64,000 nucleotides of DNA from Bacillota bacterium (lineage in GTDB: Bacteria; Bacillota; Desulfotomaculia; Desulfotomaculales; Desulfallaceae). Position numbers and translations under genes: made by a program. The DNA lies in assembly GCA_023439185.1 (NCBI GenBank), contig JAEXOR010000059.1, forward strand, positions 1 through 64,000. Reading direction: 5' to 3'. Below the pieces are notes generated by a model. That model saw only the letters and a list, made by a program, of their open reading frames with translations. It made no database searches and was not told the origin of the DNA. Shown here piece after piece: positions 27,274 to 35,463 of this stretch; positions within the stretch are counted from its first letter, which is position 1; each line of letters starts with the position of its first letter.

Positions 27274-28388
27274 TACAGTTTTAGCTCCCCGTCCCGCAGT
27301 GTCTTGATTACCACCAGTTCCCCCACGTCGTCACCGTTTTCGGCGAAGGAGTGATAACCGGCCACCCCGGGCCAGTTTTTCAGACCTCTGAGATATTCGG
27401 CAATGGCCGCAGCATCGCCGCCGCCGGCCTGTCCGACGGCGGCGGCCACCAGTTTGACCGCGTCGTAGCCCTGGGCCGAGTACGCGCCGGGGGGAGTTTT
27501 GTACTCTTTGGTAAAGTTATTAACAAAATTCTTTACCGCCTCCCGGGAATTGTCCGGGTTAAAAATGGTGCCCACCGCGGTCCCTTCCGCCGCCGGGCCT
27601 CCGATCTCGGCCAACAGCGGGGAATCCAGGGTGTTGCCGGCATAGTAGCGGGTTTTAATGCCCACCTTACCGCCGCCGGCGATGAATTCGGCCCCCTCCG
27701 GCATGTTGCCGGCGATGAATATGCCGTCGAAGTCCAGGGCCAGCCACTTCTTATGCAGCCTTTGCAGGTCTTTCAGATCGCCGTAGTATGAAACGCGGTC
27801 CACCACTTTGATGCCGATGCCGCGGGCATAATCCTCGAAGGAATTGGCCAAGCCCACCCCGTAAGAATCCTCGGAGTAGTAGACAACCATCCGCCGGTGC
27901 CCCTGTCCGGAGCAATGAATAGCCATCCGGCGGGCAATTTCATCGTCGCCGGGCACATTGCGGAAGATATACCGGTACCCTCCTTGGGTCAGCTCCGGCG
28001 CGGTTGAAGCCGGGGAAAGCATCAACAGCCCGGCTTCTTCGTATATCCTGGCGGCGGGAATGGAAATGAAGGAATTCCGGTGTCCGATTACCGCCGTCAC
28101 CTGCCGCTCTTGCACAAAGGACTGGGCGACGGCCATCCCCTCGGCCACGGAGCCCCGGTCGTCTTTCAACACCAGCCTAACCTTACGGCCGTTAACGCCG
28201 CCGGACTGGTTAAGCTCTTTAACAGCCAGTTCAACGCCCTCTTTAAACTGGCTGTTGTTGGACTCAAAGGGCCAGGCCACGCCAATGACAATGTCGCCCC
28301 CGCCCTTAGTCCCCAGGCAGCCCGTAATCAGGGCCGGTAAAACAAAGACCAGCAAGCAGGCCGCGATTAATTTGTTTTTTCCGGTCAT
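27273..28388 (-). CDS. branched-chain-type solute-binding lipoprotein
   Basis: The ATG at 28388, preceded by GGGGGATATAGCC, gives 371 residues with a lipoprotein signal (VFVLPALITGC). The rest is a type I periplasmic-binding fold of the LivJ/Peripla_BP_6 class (DIVIGVAWPFESNNSQFKEG, KLVLKDDRGSVAEGMAVAQ, VIGHRNSFISIPAARIYEEAG, LSPASTAPELTQGGYRYIFR). These usually bind hydrophobic or branched amino acids. No livH/M/G/F genes are present. Since the predicted RiPP cores are rich in Val, Ile, Leu and Ala, binding such peptides or residues is an attractive but untested idea. Confidence 0.9.
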   Translation of the reverse strand: MTGKNKLIAACLLVFVLPALITGCLGTKGGGDIVIGVAWPFESNNSQFKEGVELAVKELNQSGGVNGRKVRLVLKDDRGSVAEGMAVAQSFVQERQVTAVIGHRNSFISIPAARIYEEAGLLMLSPASTAPELTQGGYRYIFRNVPGDDEIARRMAIHCSGQGHRRMVVYYSEDSYGVGLANSFEDYARGIGIKVVDRVSYYGDLKDLQRLHKKWLALDFDGIFIAGNMPEGAEFIAGGGKVGIKTRYYAGNTLDSPLLAEIGGPAAEGTAVGTIFNPDNSREAVKNFVNNFTKEYKTPPGAYSAQGYDAVKLVAAAVGQAGGGDAAAIAEYLRGLKNWPGVAGYHSFAENGDDVGELVVIKTLRDGELKL

Positions 28389-28471
28389 GGCTATATCCCC
28401 CACAACATCAACAAGATGATAAACTACAAATTGCTGCCGACGGGTATGCAAAAATAAAAACATGTCCCGGG

Positions 28472-30448
28472 CTAGATATTTACCCAGCCCATCGGACTTT
28501 GCTCCGGGGAAATATATGCCAGATAAGGCTCCTCAATGGCCAGCGCCAGCAAGCGCCGGTCGACCCGAATCAGCAGCTTCTTTTCCAGCAGGCCGCGGAT
28601 GCTTGAATCCACCTGCGCAGCGCCATAACCCCTTTCCGGCAGCAGCCGGCGCACCTGCTCCTCCGGTCTGGCCGCGTCGCATAAAAGATAGATCTCCCTT
28701 TCGGCACCGGCAAGCTCAAAGGAAGCAGCCACCGCCGCAGGCCGCGAATCACTGATAATTATTTTTTGCCCCTCCGCCCTCATGCTCAGCATCGGCCCTT
28801 TCGGCCGGACGGCCTCCATCATCCAGCGGTTGACCTCTTTCCTTAAATTCCGCAGCCCGGGGCGTGCGAACAGCAGGGCCAATCTGGGATCATCTCTCCG
28901 GCCGGCGCTGAACCGGTCGTCCAGCGTATAAGAAAGGCGGCTGATGGCCTCCGATGGCAGCGGATAAATCAGCGCGTCCAGGGACAAAGGCTCTAATTTA
29001 AGGGCATACTGGTCAGCGTGGTCGAAATAATGGCTATGGCGTTGATATTGGACCTCCAGAACTCCCATCGGTTCGCTTAAATGCGTCAGCAAGGGAACAA
29101 GCTCCGCCATCTCCTGGTACCAGTGGTCCTGATCGCCCGGCAGATCGCAGATGATGGACCATTTAGCCTTTATGCCATACCGGCGGCACCACTTCAGCGT
29201 CTGGATATTCTGCCAGGCCGTAACCCCTTTCTTCATCAACTTCAACGCATCGCTGTGCAGGCTTTCTATCCCGGGCTGGCAGATTACAACGCCTGCGGCC
29301 CGGAGCATCTGAATCTGCTTTTTGGACAAATCGGAACGGACTTCATAAAACAATTTATAGGGGGCGCCCCTGTCCGCAAGTTTGCCCAGCAAGTCATTGA
29401 TAAACCGCTTATTTAAAACGTTGTCCAAAAACTCAAAGTGTTCCGCGCCGTACTGACCGCTGAGTTCGTCCAACTCGGCAAGCACCGCCCCGGCCGGACG
29501 GGACCGGTACGGTATTTGCGGGGCGTTCAGCCCGCAAAAAGTGCATTTCCCGTACCAGCATCCCCTCGATCCCTGGATGGGCAGGCTCGGCCGAATCGAG
29601 CCGCTTAGCGCGGGCAGCAGCGCCAGGGTGTCAAAATAGTCCCGATAGACAGGAGTAAGCTGCCGCCGGAAGGAATCCGCCACGGCCCGGTAACTGCTCT
29701 CTCCCTGCTCTTTAATTTCCCGGTATCCGTTCTCCCGGTGTAAAGGACCAAATACCCCCCTGGGCAGCCTGTCGACCGGTATGTGCCGGCCGAACTCAAG
29801 AATGCTGTTCACCAGCGGGACAATCAAATCTTCGGCTTCCCCCGACACGATATAGTCAACCCAGGTAAAATGCTGATGCGCGGTAAGCCCCATCACCGTC
29901 TCACAATCCGCGCCGCCCATTAATGTGATCACCTCCGGCGCAAGCGCGCGGATTTTCCGCAGCAAGGCCAGCGAGGGCACTTTTTGAGCCAGGCTTGACG
30001 TACAGCCCACAATGCGCGGGGACAGCCCGAGGATCTTTTCCGCCAGCTCGTCAATAAACCCCTCCGCCTCCCGGCGCATCAAGCCGAGCTCTTCCCGATA
30101 TGCTTCCGGGGTCTGGCACCTGATTTTGCCTAAAGCGGGATAGGTACTGCCGGCAAACCGTTCCTCATCAGCGCAGAAATCAGGAAAAACAATGGGGGAA
30201 AAGGACCACTCCGCCAGGGGCAGCCTGGGATCGGGCGGGTGATGCCGGTTATAGAGCGGGAGCCCCAACTGCTCAATGAACAGGAGATTGGCGTAAATGC
30301 TCCTTGTCCCGATCCCGCCCGCAGTTAACGCCGCCTGCAGCAGGCCCAGCGCCAATGAAGGCAGATGCGGATTGTGGTAGGGCATGCTTACCAGGCACAC
30401 CTCCGCAGACGTAAAAGGCAGGGCAATGGTTTTGTTTTTTAACTCCAT
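28472..30448 (-). CDS. B12-binding radical SAM RiPP maturase
   Basis: The 658 residues have an N-terminal cobalamin-binding-like domain (about 60-240), a radical SAM core with Cys297-x4-Cys302-x2-Cys305 (GCWYGKCTFC), and a C-terminal region of about 150 residues. The C-x4-C-x2-C spacing and layout fit the family annotated as RiPP maturation radical SAM protein 1 (TIGR03975 type), found in Nif11 and nitrile-hydratase-leader clusters. Members are B12-dependent and are thought to methylate unactivated carbons or make other changes to the core. Its stop codon region is followed by the binding-protein genes. It overlaps the epimerase gene by 1 bp. Confidence 0.9.
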   Translation of the reverse strand: MELKNKTIALPFTSAEVCLVSMPYHNPHLPSLALGLLQAALTAGGIGTRSIYANLLFIEQLGLPLYNRHHPPDPRLPLAEWSFSPIVFPDFCADEERFAGSTYPALGKIRCQTPEAYREELGLMRREAEGFIDELAEKILGLSPRIVGCTSSLAQKVPSLALLRKIRALAPEVITLMGGADCETVMGLTAHQHFTWVDYIVSGEAEDLIVPLVNSILEFGRHIPVDRLPRGVFGPLHRENGYREIKEQGESSYRAVADSFRRQLTPVYRDYFDTLALLPALSGSIRPSLPIQGSRGCWYGKCTFCGLNAPQIPYRSRPAGAVLAELDELSGQYGAEHFEFLDNVLNKRFINDLLGKLADRGAPYKLFYEVRSDLSKKQIQMLRAAGVVICQPGIESLHSDALKLMKKGVTAWQNIQTLKWCRRYGIKAKWSIICDLPGDQDHWYQEMAELVPLLTHLSEPMGVLEVQYQRHSHYFDHADQYALKLEPLSLDALIYPLPSEAISRLSYTLDDRFSAGRRDDPRLALLFARPGLRNLRKEVNRWMMEAVRPKGPMLSMRAEGQKIIISDSRPAAVAASFELAGAEREIYLLCDAARPEEQVRRLLPERGYGAAQVDSSIRGLLEKKLLIRVDRRLLALAIEEPYLAYISPEQSPMGWVNI

Positions 30449-31878
30449 TACCGAAGCCCTCCCGCCGCAACCTTCTGATCAGTCAGCAAGCCCTGGGAAA
30501 ACAGTTTTTGAATGGTGGTAATCACCGACAATACGTGCGCGCTGTGCGCCGACATTTCGTCCAGCACTTGCGAGAATGTTAAATTACCCCCGGCAATCAA
30601 CTCCCCCAGCTTAATCAAATAGGGCTTGCCCTCTAATTTATGCGCCTTATACTCATTGGCCAATTGAAATCCGTTGGCCAAAGACCGGTAACGTAAATCG
30701 GGACGAAAAGTCAGGATATCTTCAGACGCACAATGCTCGGGCATGCAGCGTTCCATGGTTGCGGCGATAAAATCATCCAGCTCCCGGGCGCTTGAAAAAC
30801 GGCCCTCCGCGTGGACAAGATATCCCAGGGGAGCGCTGTCCGAGGGAGGGCACGGGCTGATCAGCCGCACCGTGCCCACGACCATATTAACCAGGTAACC
30901 GGTTACACACGCAATGGTATGGTCTTTGGCAGCCTCGGAACCCTCCTGTTCAGCTTTGACCTGACGGTTGCGCCCGGAGCGGGCCATAGACATTTTCATG
31001 ACGTCGACATACTGCAGGATTAGATTGGTAAAAGCCAGCTCTTCAGCGGTGAACGTCTTATGTATACGGCGCAGCGCATTTAGAGAGAGCACTGAAAAAC
31101 GATCCACAGACGTGTTATGCCGCCGGCGGAATTCCAGCAAGGAACGCGTCCATTGGAGATCCCGCAAGGGCGCCGAGGTGGTCGCCTGGGGATAGACGCC
31201 CGTTTTGCGGCCAAAATCAGCCGCAAACTTCAGGTAGTCCGGGTTATCGGCAGGATCTGTCGCCCAGTAGCAGACTCCGGTGCCCACCGTACTACCCAGG
31301 TGCTTTACGGCTACCTCCAAGACATCCCGCCAAAGTCCGGCGTTCTCTTCCGTATAGAGGAACACGTCTTTCAACGGCTCAGCCGCCAGGCCGCAAAAGG
31401 GACATTGCAGGGAGCAGCCCCGGGTTAATTCAAAAACAATGGTGGCATGGATCAATTGCTCGCTTGATAATTTGCCGAGCTGGCTGTTGCACCGGTTCAC
31501 CTGGCGCCGGTGCCACAGATTGAAACGCTCGTTGGGCGTACCATCGCTGCGTTTCCTCCACTCCCGGCGCAACTGCTCGTGCGTCTCGCTCCACCGGCGC
31601 CACAACAACCCTTGCGGCTTGTCCTGCAAGTCATCCGCTGCAGGTTCGGCCTGCGACGCAAGCTTGGGCAAGAGCGCCGTTAACTGCAGCGGGTCCACGC
31701 CCAAAATTCCTCTTGCTTCCAGAAGCGCACCGCATCCGGCCGCGTCCCGCTCCACTGCGGCGCGGAATTCGGGATCTCCGGCCATACACTCCAAAAAGCG
31801 CTTGATATGGGCAATGGTTTTTAAATCATCGGGACTGGTTTCCTTTATTACATCCTGATAAAGAAACGGGCCGCTCAT
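30448..31878 (-). CDS. PoyD-like radical SAM peptide epimerase
   Basis: The 476-residue protein carries the canonical C155-x3-C159-x2-C162 cluster motif (TRGCSLQCPFCGLAAEP). The flanking phrases resemble the RiPP maturation amino-acid epimerase group typified by PoyD, which turns L- into D-residues in the core peptide. Several cysteines in the C-terminal half (ISPCPPSDS, CMPEHC) could supply the hydrogen donor PoyD-type enzymes need; which one is not decidable here. The first 75 residues look Nif11-like and helical. It abuts the last precursor gene with no gap. Confidence 0.87.
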   Translation of the reverse strand: MSGPFLYQDVIKETSPDDLKTIAHIKRFLECMAGDPEFRAAVERDAAGCGALLEARGILGVDPLQLTALLPKLASQAEPAADDLQDKPQGLLWRRWSETHEQLRREWRKRSDGTPNERFNLWHRRQVNRCNSQLGKLSSEQLIHATIVFELTRGCSLQCPFCGLAAEPLKDVFLYTEENAGLWRDVLEVAVKHLGSTVGTGVCYWATDPADNPDYLKFAADFGRKTGVYPQATTSAPLRDLQWTRSLLEFRRRHNTSVDRFSVLSLNALRRIHKTFTAEELAFTNLILQYVDVMKMSMARSGRNRQVKAEQEGSEAAKDHTIACVTGYLVNMVVGTVRLISPCPPSDSAPLGYLVHAEGRFSSARELDDFIAATMERCMPEHCASEDILTFRPDLRYRSLANGFQLANEYKAHKLEGKPYLIKLGELIAGGNLTFSQVLDEMSAHSAHVLSVITTIQKLFSQGLLTDQKVAAGGLR

Positions 31879-32151
31879 TTAATTGGTAACCGCAACAACA
31901 CCAACCACTGTCAAATGCTGCACTAAAACCGCACCAACGATCCCGCCCGCCACAGACTCTAATTCTTCATCGCTTAGCTGCATATCCCCGGACTGAATTT
32001 CCTTCAGGTCATCCATTGTAAAATCGAATCCCTTTTGGTTGGCGAAACGAACAATTTCCTCCAGGTCCGGTCCGATGGTTTTTAACTCCTTTTGGAGCTC
32101 CGGATTGCCAAGTATTGTTTCATTAAAACGCTTTATTTCATTTTTAGCCAT
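31879..32151 (-). CDS. Nif11-type RiPP precursor 3
   Basis: Start ATG at 32151 (MAKNEIKRF) follows GGGAGG; an upstream GTG at 32163 overlaps that site and is less likely. The 90 residues comprise a Nif11-like leader (FNETILGNPELQKELKTIG ... FANQKGFDFTMDDL) ending SVAGG, then the predicted 20-residue core IVGAVLVQHLTVVGVVAVTN. The core has no Cys and only two Thr, so lanthionine or thiazole formation is excluded as a main modification. The gene abuts the epimerase gene. Confidence 0.9.
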   Translation of the reverse strand: MAKNEIKRFNETILGNPELQKELKTIGPDLEEIVRFANQKGFDFTMDDLKEIQSGDMQLSDEELESVAGGIVGAVLVQHLTVVGVVAVTN

Positions 32152-32178
32152 GTCCGCATGCACCTCCCTTGTACATTA

Positions 32179-32475
32179 TTACAGCACCGCCAATGCCTTG
32201 ACCTTTGTCGCAATCGTGAGGCCGGTACCATCGCCTATCTGCAAGGAACCACCGGCCACAGCAGTCAGAAAGCCGCCGGCCACATTTTCCAGCTCCTCTT
32301 CAGACAAAGCTTCATTTGCTTCCGCTGCGGCGGCTAACTCCTGTATTGAGAAATTATATCCTTTGGCATTGGCAAATTCGATAATCTTCGCCACATCGTT
32401 CCCTACATTTTTTAATTCTTCCATTAACTCTTTGTTTTCCAGAAGCGCCTGATTAAACCTTTGAATCTCAGACAT
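32179..32475 (-). CDS. Nif11-type RiPP precursor 2
   Basis: Start ATG at 32475 (MSEIQRFN), 9 bp after GGAGG; the ATG two codons earlier directly abuts the site. The leader (KELMEELKNVGNDVAKIIEF, then FANAKGYNFSIQEL) ends NVAGG. The core after it has 30 residues, starting FLTAVAGG and ending VKALAVL. A second GG eight residues into the core could give a shorter 22-residue product. It is hydrophobic with Gly, Thr and Asp, and without Cys. Confidence 0.9.
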   Translation of the reverse strand: MSEIQRFNQALLENKELMEELKNVGNDVAKIIEFANAKGYNFSIQELAAAAEANEALSEEELENVAGGFLTAVAGGSLQIGDGTGLTIATKVKALAVL

Positions 32476-32510
32476 CGTCATCCTCCTCCGGTGATTTGGA
32501 TCGGGTATAG

Positions 32511-32768
32511 TTAAAGAATCAATACGGCAGTGACGTCGGCTATACCGGTTATAACGGCGGAAAGTCCTCCCGCAACGTTATTAAGCTGTTCTTCGGAAAG
32601 TTCTCCCTCCTGTTTGGCTTTAGCTTCCAGTTCCTCAACCGTTAATGCGTATCCCTTGGAATTTGCATAAGCAATCACTTGCTCCAAATCATTGCCGATC
32701 TCTTTTAACGCATCCAACATTTCCTGATTTTCCCTTACATCGTTATTAAACCTCGTAATTTCACTCAT
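32511..32768 (-). CDS. Nif11-type RiPP precursor 1
   Basis: First gene of the RiPP operon. Tandem ATGs at 32771 and 32768 follow AAGGAGG; 32768 has the better spacing. The leader (MSEITRFNNDVRENQEMLDA, then YANSKGYALTVEELEAKAK) ends NVAGG. The predicted 17-residue core is LSAVITGIADVTAVLIL: no Cys, and mostly Ala, Val, Ile, Leu and Thr. The leaders of all three precursors align well from start to VAGG while the cores differ, which is the usual pattern of a multi-product RiPP. Confidence 0.9.
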   Translation of the reverse strand: MSEITRFNNDVRENQEMLDALKEIGNDLEQVIAYANSKGYALTVEELEAKAKQEGELSEEQLNNVAGGLSAVITGIADVTAVLIL

Positions 32769-32807
32769 CATTTTTCCTCCTTTTCTTCTTTATTCAGGCG
32801 GCATAAA

Positions 32808-32838
32808 CAAAAAAACTCTACTATAATCATAGTAGAGT
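32808..32838 (-). terminator. perfect hairpin with T-run between regulator and precursors
   Basis: A perfect 10-bp stem (ACTCTACTAT / ATAGTAGAGT, 32815-32838) is followed on the minus strand by a run of T. It would end the regulator transcript from 32885. It lies only 37 bp before the first precursor start, so a promoter for the precursors must overlap or precede it. It may therefore instead act as an attenuator or as a 5'-end stabiliser. Confidence 0.7.
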
Positions 32839-32845
32839 ACGCCAA

Positions 32846-32884
32846 TTTACTATATTATCGCATGCGATATTTTTTGCGATAATT
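32846..32884 (-). promoter_or_regulatory. palindromic operator-like region upstream of RiPP operon
   Basis: This contains the perfect palindrome TATCGCATGCGATA (32856-32869) and a third half-site TGCGAT at 32875-32880. ATTATCGCA and TGCGATAAT form 9-bp arms around it. On the minus strand TATAGT (32848-32853) could be a -10, with no -35 hexamer at the proper distance, as expected for an activator-driven promoter. The half-site TATCGC recurs just upstream of the regulator start (near 35375). The neighbouring MalT-like protein is the natural candidate (inference). Confidence 0.5.
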
Positions 32885-35365
32885 CTACATTATTTTCAGC
32901 GTAAGCGCTTTTTTAACCGCCGCCGCCCGTCCGGTGACATCCAATTTCCTGTAGATGGCCGTAATATTCTTTCTCACGGTAACCTCCGCCAGAAAAAGGT
33001 TTGAAGCAATCTCCCCGTTGGTCTTGCCCTCTATCACCAGTTTGAGTACTTCCATTTCGCGGCTCGTCAGCAAAGGCGTCTCTTCCGGTCCCGCTCCTGT
33101 CATTTTGAAACACCTCTGATTGTCGGAATATTGGGCCGTATAAGCCGTAAGCTCAGCCAAATACCCATCCTTCCCGTGCTCTGTTGGCAGTTTTTGAAGG
33201 AGCTCAAGAATATCACGGCCGTATTCCGCAATGGGGAGTATAATGCGATCCGCCCTGCCAATCTCCAAAGCGGATGTAATGGCGGGTTTTGCCTCTTCCA
33301 GGCCATAAAGGTTATATTTGGCTGCCGCCTCCAATAAGTAGGCGTGAAGATAACCCAGCAGGTTATTAAAAAAAGAAAAAATCTGCCGCATATCCTCGCA
33401 GAGTACCTCGAGTTTGATATAGTGCTTTTGAACCAAAAGGTATTTTCCGTAGACAATATAATTGAATCCCATCCCCTGATACAGGACCTCGCTCTGGTCG
33501 ATATCCCCCAACTTGAGCCAGTCGGCAATCTGGTTTTCTGTTCCGGTTATCGCTCCCATATAGCCGGAACACAAATCAAACGCACTGCTTAATATGGGAA
33601 TGCTGCGCACCTTAACTTCCGCGCTTAAATCATCCATGATCTCCAGCGCTTCATTCCACTGGCCCCGGGCTGAACAAATCCTGGCCAGCGCAAACCGGGC
33701 GCCCAAAATGACGGCAAGCTGCTCCATGGTTTGGGCCTTGTATATGGCTTTGTGCGCATAAATCTCAGCCCGCTCCAGGTCTCCGGTTTCCAGGCAGTAT
33801 TCCGCCTGCAGCAAATCGTCGAATCCCTTGCCGCAGCCGCCGGCCATCTCCATGTAATAGGGGAACATTTCCTGCACGCACCGCATTGTCCACAAAAATT
33901 TCCCTTTTTCGCGGTAATAGAGATACAACGAATGAGGCGAGCCAAAGGTGATAATTTTATCTTTATTCGCAATCAGTGAATGCCCCGCCAGTATCTTATG
34001 CGCTCTGGCCAGCCTTTTAAGCATCAGAGCGGCGTCATTAAAGCCGGTATAGGCTTTGATCAGCTCCATTTCTCCCCCAATGCGCTTTTTCATTACCTCA
34101 GGGACGGCGTTGTTTTGGTAATACTGCTCAATTTCGGAGAGCAGGCCGGCGCCTCCAATCCGGTCCACATTCGTAACATAAAAACCGGTATAGGCAAGAT
34201 AACCGATGGGGTGGCGATATTTTATTTCCAAAGGTATCTGCTGAAACAGTTCCAATATATACCGGGGATTGCTGTCGATCACAATGTTTATCTCGCTTTT
34301 CTCAAATTCCGCCAAAATCAGGTCGTATTCCCCTGCCTTTAAGAGATAATTCAACCCTGAAATGATATCCCCGTTCTGAATGCACCATTGGCCGGAACGC
34401 TTATATAAATTTTCTATTTCAATATTTTCCGGCTGCTCCGCAAGTATTTTTCTTAGATAGTTATTTAATATATTGTGAATCCGATATGCGCCGTCCCGGT
34501 CGTCATACCGGATAAAGGAATTCTCATCGCTTAATTTTCGAATGATCCTTTTTGTTTCCCTATCCCCTGTCACGTAGCCTGCCTGCTCCGGTGTAAAACT
34601 GTCAAGGATGCAAAGGGATTTTAACATAGATACTTCCCTGTCCGTATACCTTGACATCACCGCCGTTTCAATCAGTCTTTCGATACTTCCACCGGGTTCC
34701 ACCCTGCCTATTTCGGCATATCTCTGCATAATCAGGTATACGGCGGACACCCAGCCTTCCGAAATCTCATAGACCTGCTTTGCCGTATCATCAGATATGT
34801 AATGGTGATATAAATTGAAGTATTCCTTTATTTCCTCCACACTAACTGCAAACAAGTGACTTTTTATCAGATAGCAATATCCCTTGAGCGCCAATTCATA
34901 AATATTCATTTCAGGGATTGCCCGGGACAGGATCAGGATATGAAATCCCTCAATATTCAACCGCACGAGCCGTTCCACCAGTTTGTCAAGCTCAGGGGAA
35001 TGGGCATAGTGGTAATCATCTATCACCAATACAATGTTGGTCATATAAGCAAGGTCTTCAATCATTTTCAATATCCGTTCTCTTTGCGGAACGTCAACCG
35101 GGAACCCTAACGCGCGCAACTGTTTACCCAACTCCGGCCTGGCTTTGACCAACTGGCCTGTAAGCGAATCCCATATATACTGAGGGGACGATTCATCGCT
35201 TTCGATCGATAACCAGATGTATTTTGCCCCACATTCATTCAAATAGTCCCTTGCCGATGTCGTCTTGCCATAACCCATGGCAGCCACCGCCAATGTCAGC
35301 GGATAGCTGAATAAATTATCAAACTCTGCGCTGATATGCCTGCGTTTCAAAATAAACTGCCGCAT
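32885..35365 (-). CDS. MalT-like LuxR family regulator
   Basis: This 826-residue STAND-type regulator has an N-terminal ATPase (P-loop AAMGYGKTTSA at about 30, Walker B VLVIDDYHYA at about 117-126), a long helical, TPR-like middle (about 330-740) and a C-terminal LuxR HTH (LTSREMEVLKLVIEGKTNGE ... RKNITAIYRKL). MalT relatives bind a small inducer, oligomerise with ATP and activate promoters. It lies just upstream of and in line with the RiPP operon, separated by a hairpin and a palindromic segment, so it probably controls that operon. The inducer is unknown. Confidence 0.9.
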   Translation of the reverse strand: MRQFILKRRHISAEFDNLFSYPLTLAVAAMGYGKTTSARDYLNECGAKYIWLSIESDESSPQYIWDSLTGQLVKARPELGKQLRALGFPVDVPQRERILKMIEDLAYMTNIVLVIDDYHYAHSPELDKLVERLVRLNIEGFHILILSRAIPEMNIYELALKGYCYLIKSHLFAVSVEEIKEYFNLYHHYISDDTAKQVYEISEGWVSAVYLIMQRYAEIGRVEPGGSIERLIETAVMSRYTDREVSMLKSLCILDSFTPEQAGYVTGDRETKRIIRKLSDENSFIRYDDRDGAYRIHNILNNYLRKILAEQPENIEIENLYKRSGQWCIQNGDIISGLNYLLKAGEYDLILAEFEKSEINIVIDSNPRYILELFQQIPLEIKYRHPIGYLAYTGFYVTNVDRIGGAGLLSEIEQYYQNNAVPEVMKKRIGGEMELIKAYTGFNDAALMLKRLARAHKILAGHSLIANKDKIITFGSPHSLYLYYREKGKFLWTMRCVQEMFPYYMEMAGGCGKGFDDLLQAEYCLETGDLERAEIYAHKAIYKAQTMEQLAVILGARFALARICSARGQWNEALEIMDDLSAEVKVRSIPILSSAFDLCSGYMGAITGTENQIADWLKLGDIDQSEVLYQGMGFNYIVYGKYLLVQKHYIKLEVLCEDMRQIFSFFNNLLGYLHAYLLEAAAKYNLYGLEEAKPAITSALEIGRADRIILPIAEYGRDILELLQKLPTEHGKDGYLAELTAYTAQYSDNQRCFKMTGAGPEETPLLTSREMEVLKLVIEGKTNGEIASNLFLAEVTVRKNITAIYRKLDVTGRAAAVKKALTLKIM

Positions 35366-35463
35366 TAATACGCGATACCACCTTCACCGAATAAAACGCT
35401 CATTTTCTCACCCAACCCTATTTGTCTTTTACATATACTATATTAGTAAGTATATCTATGGCC

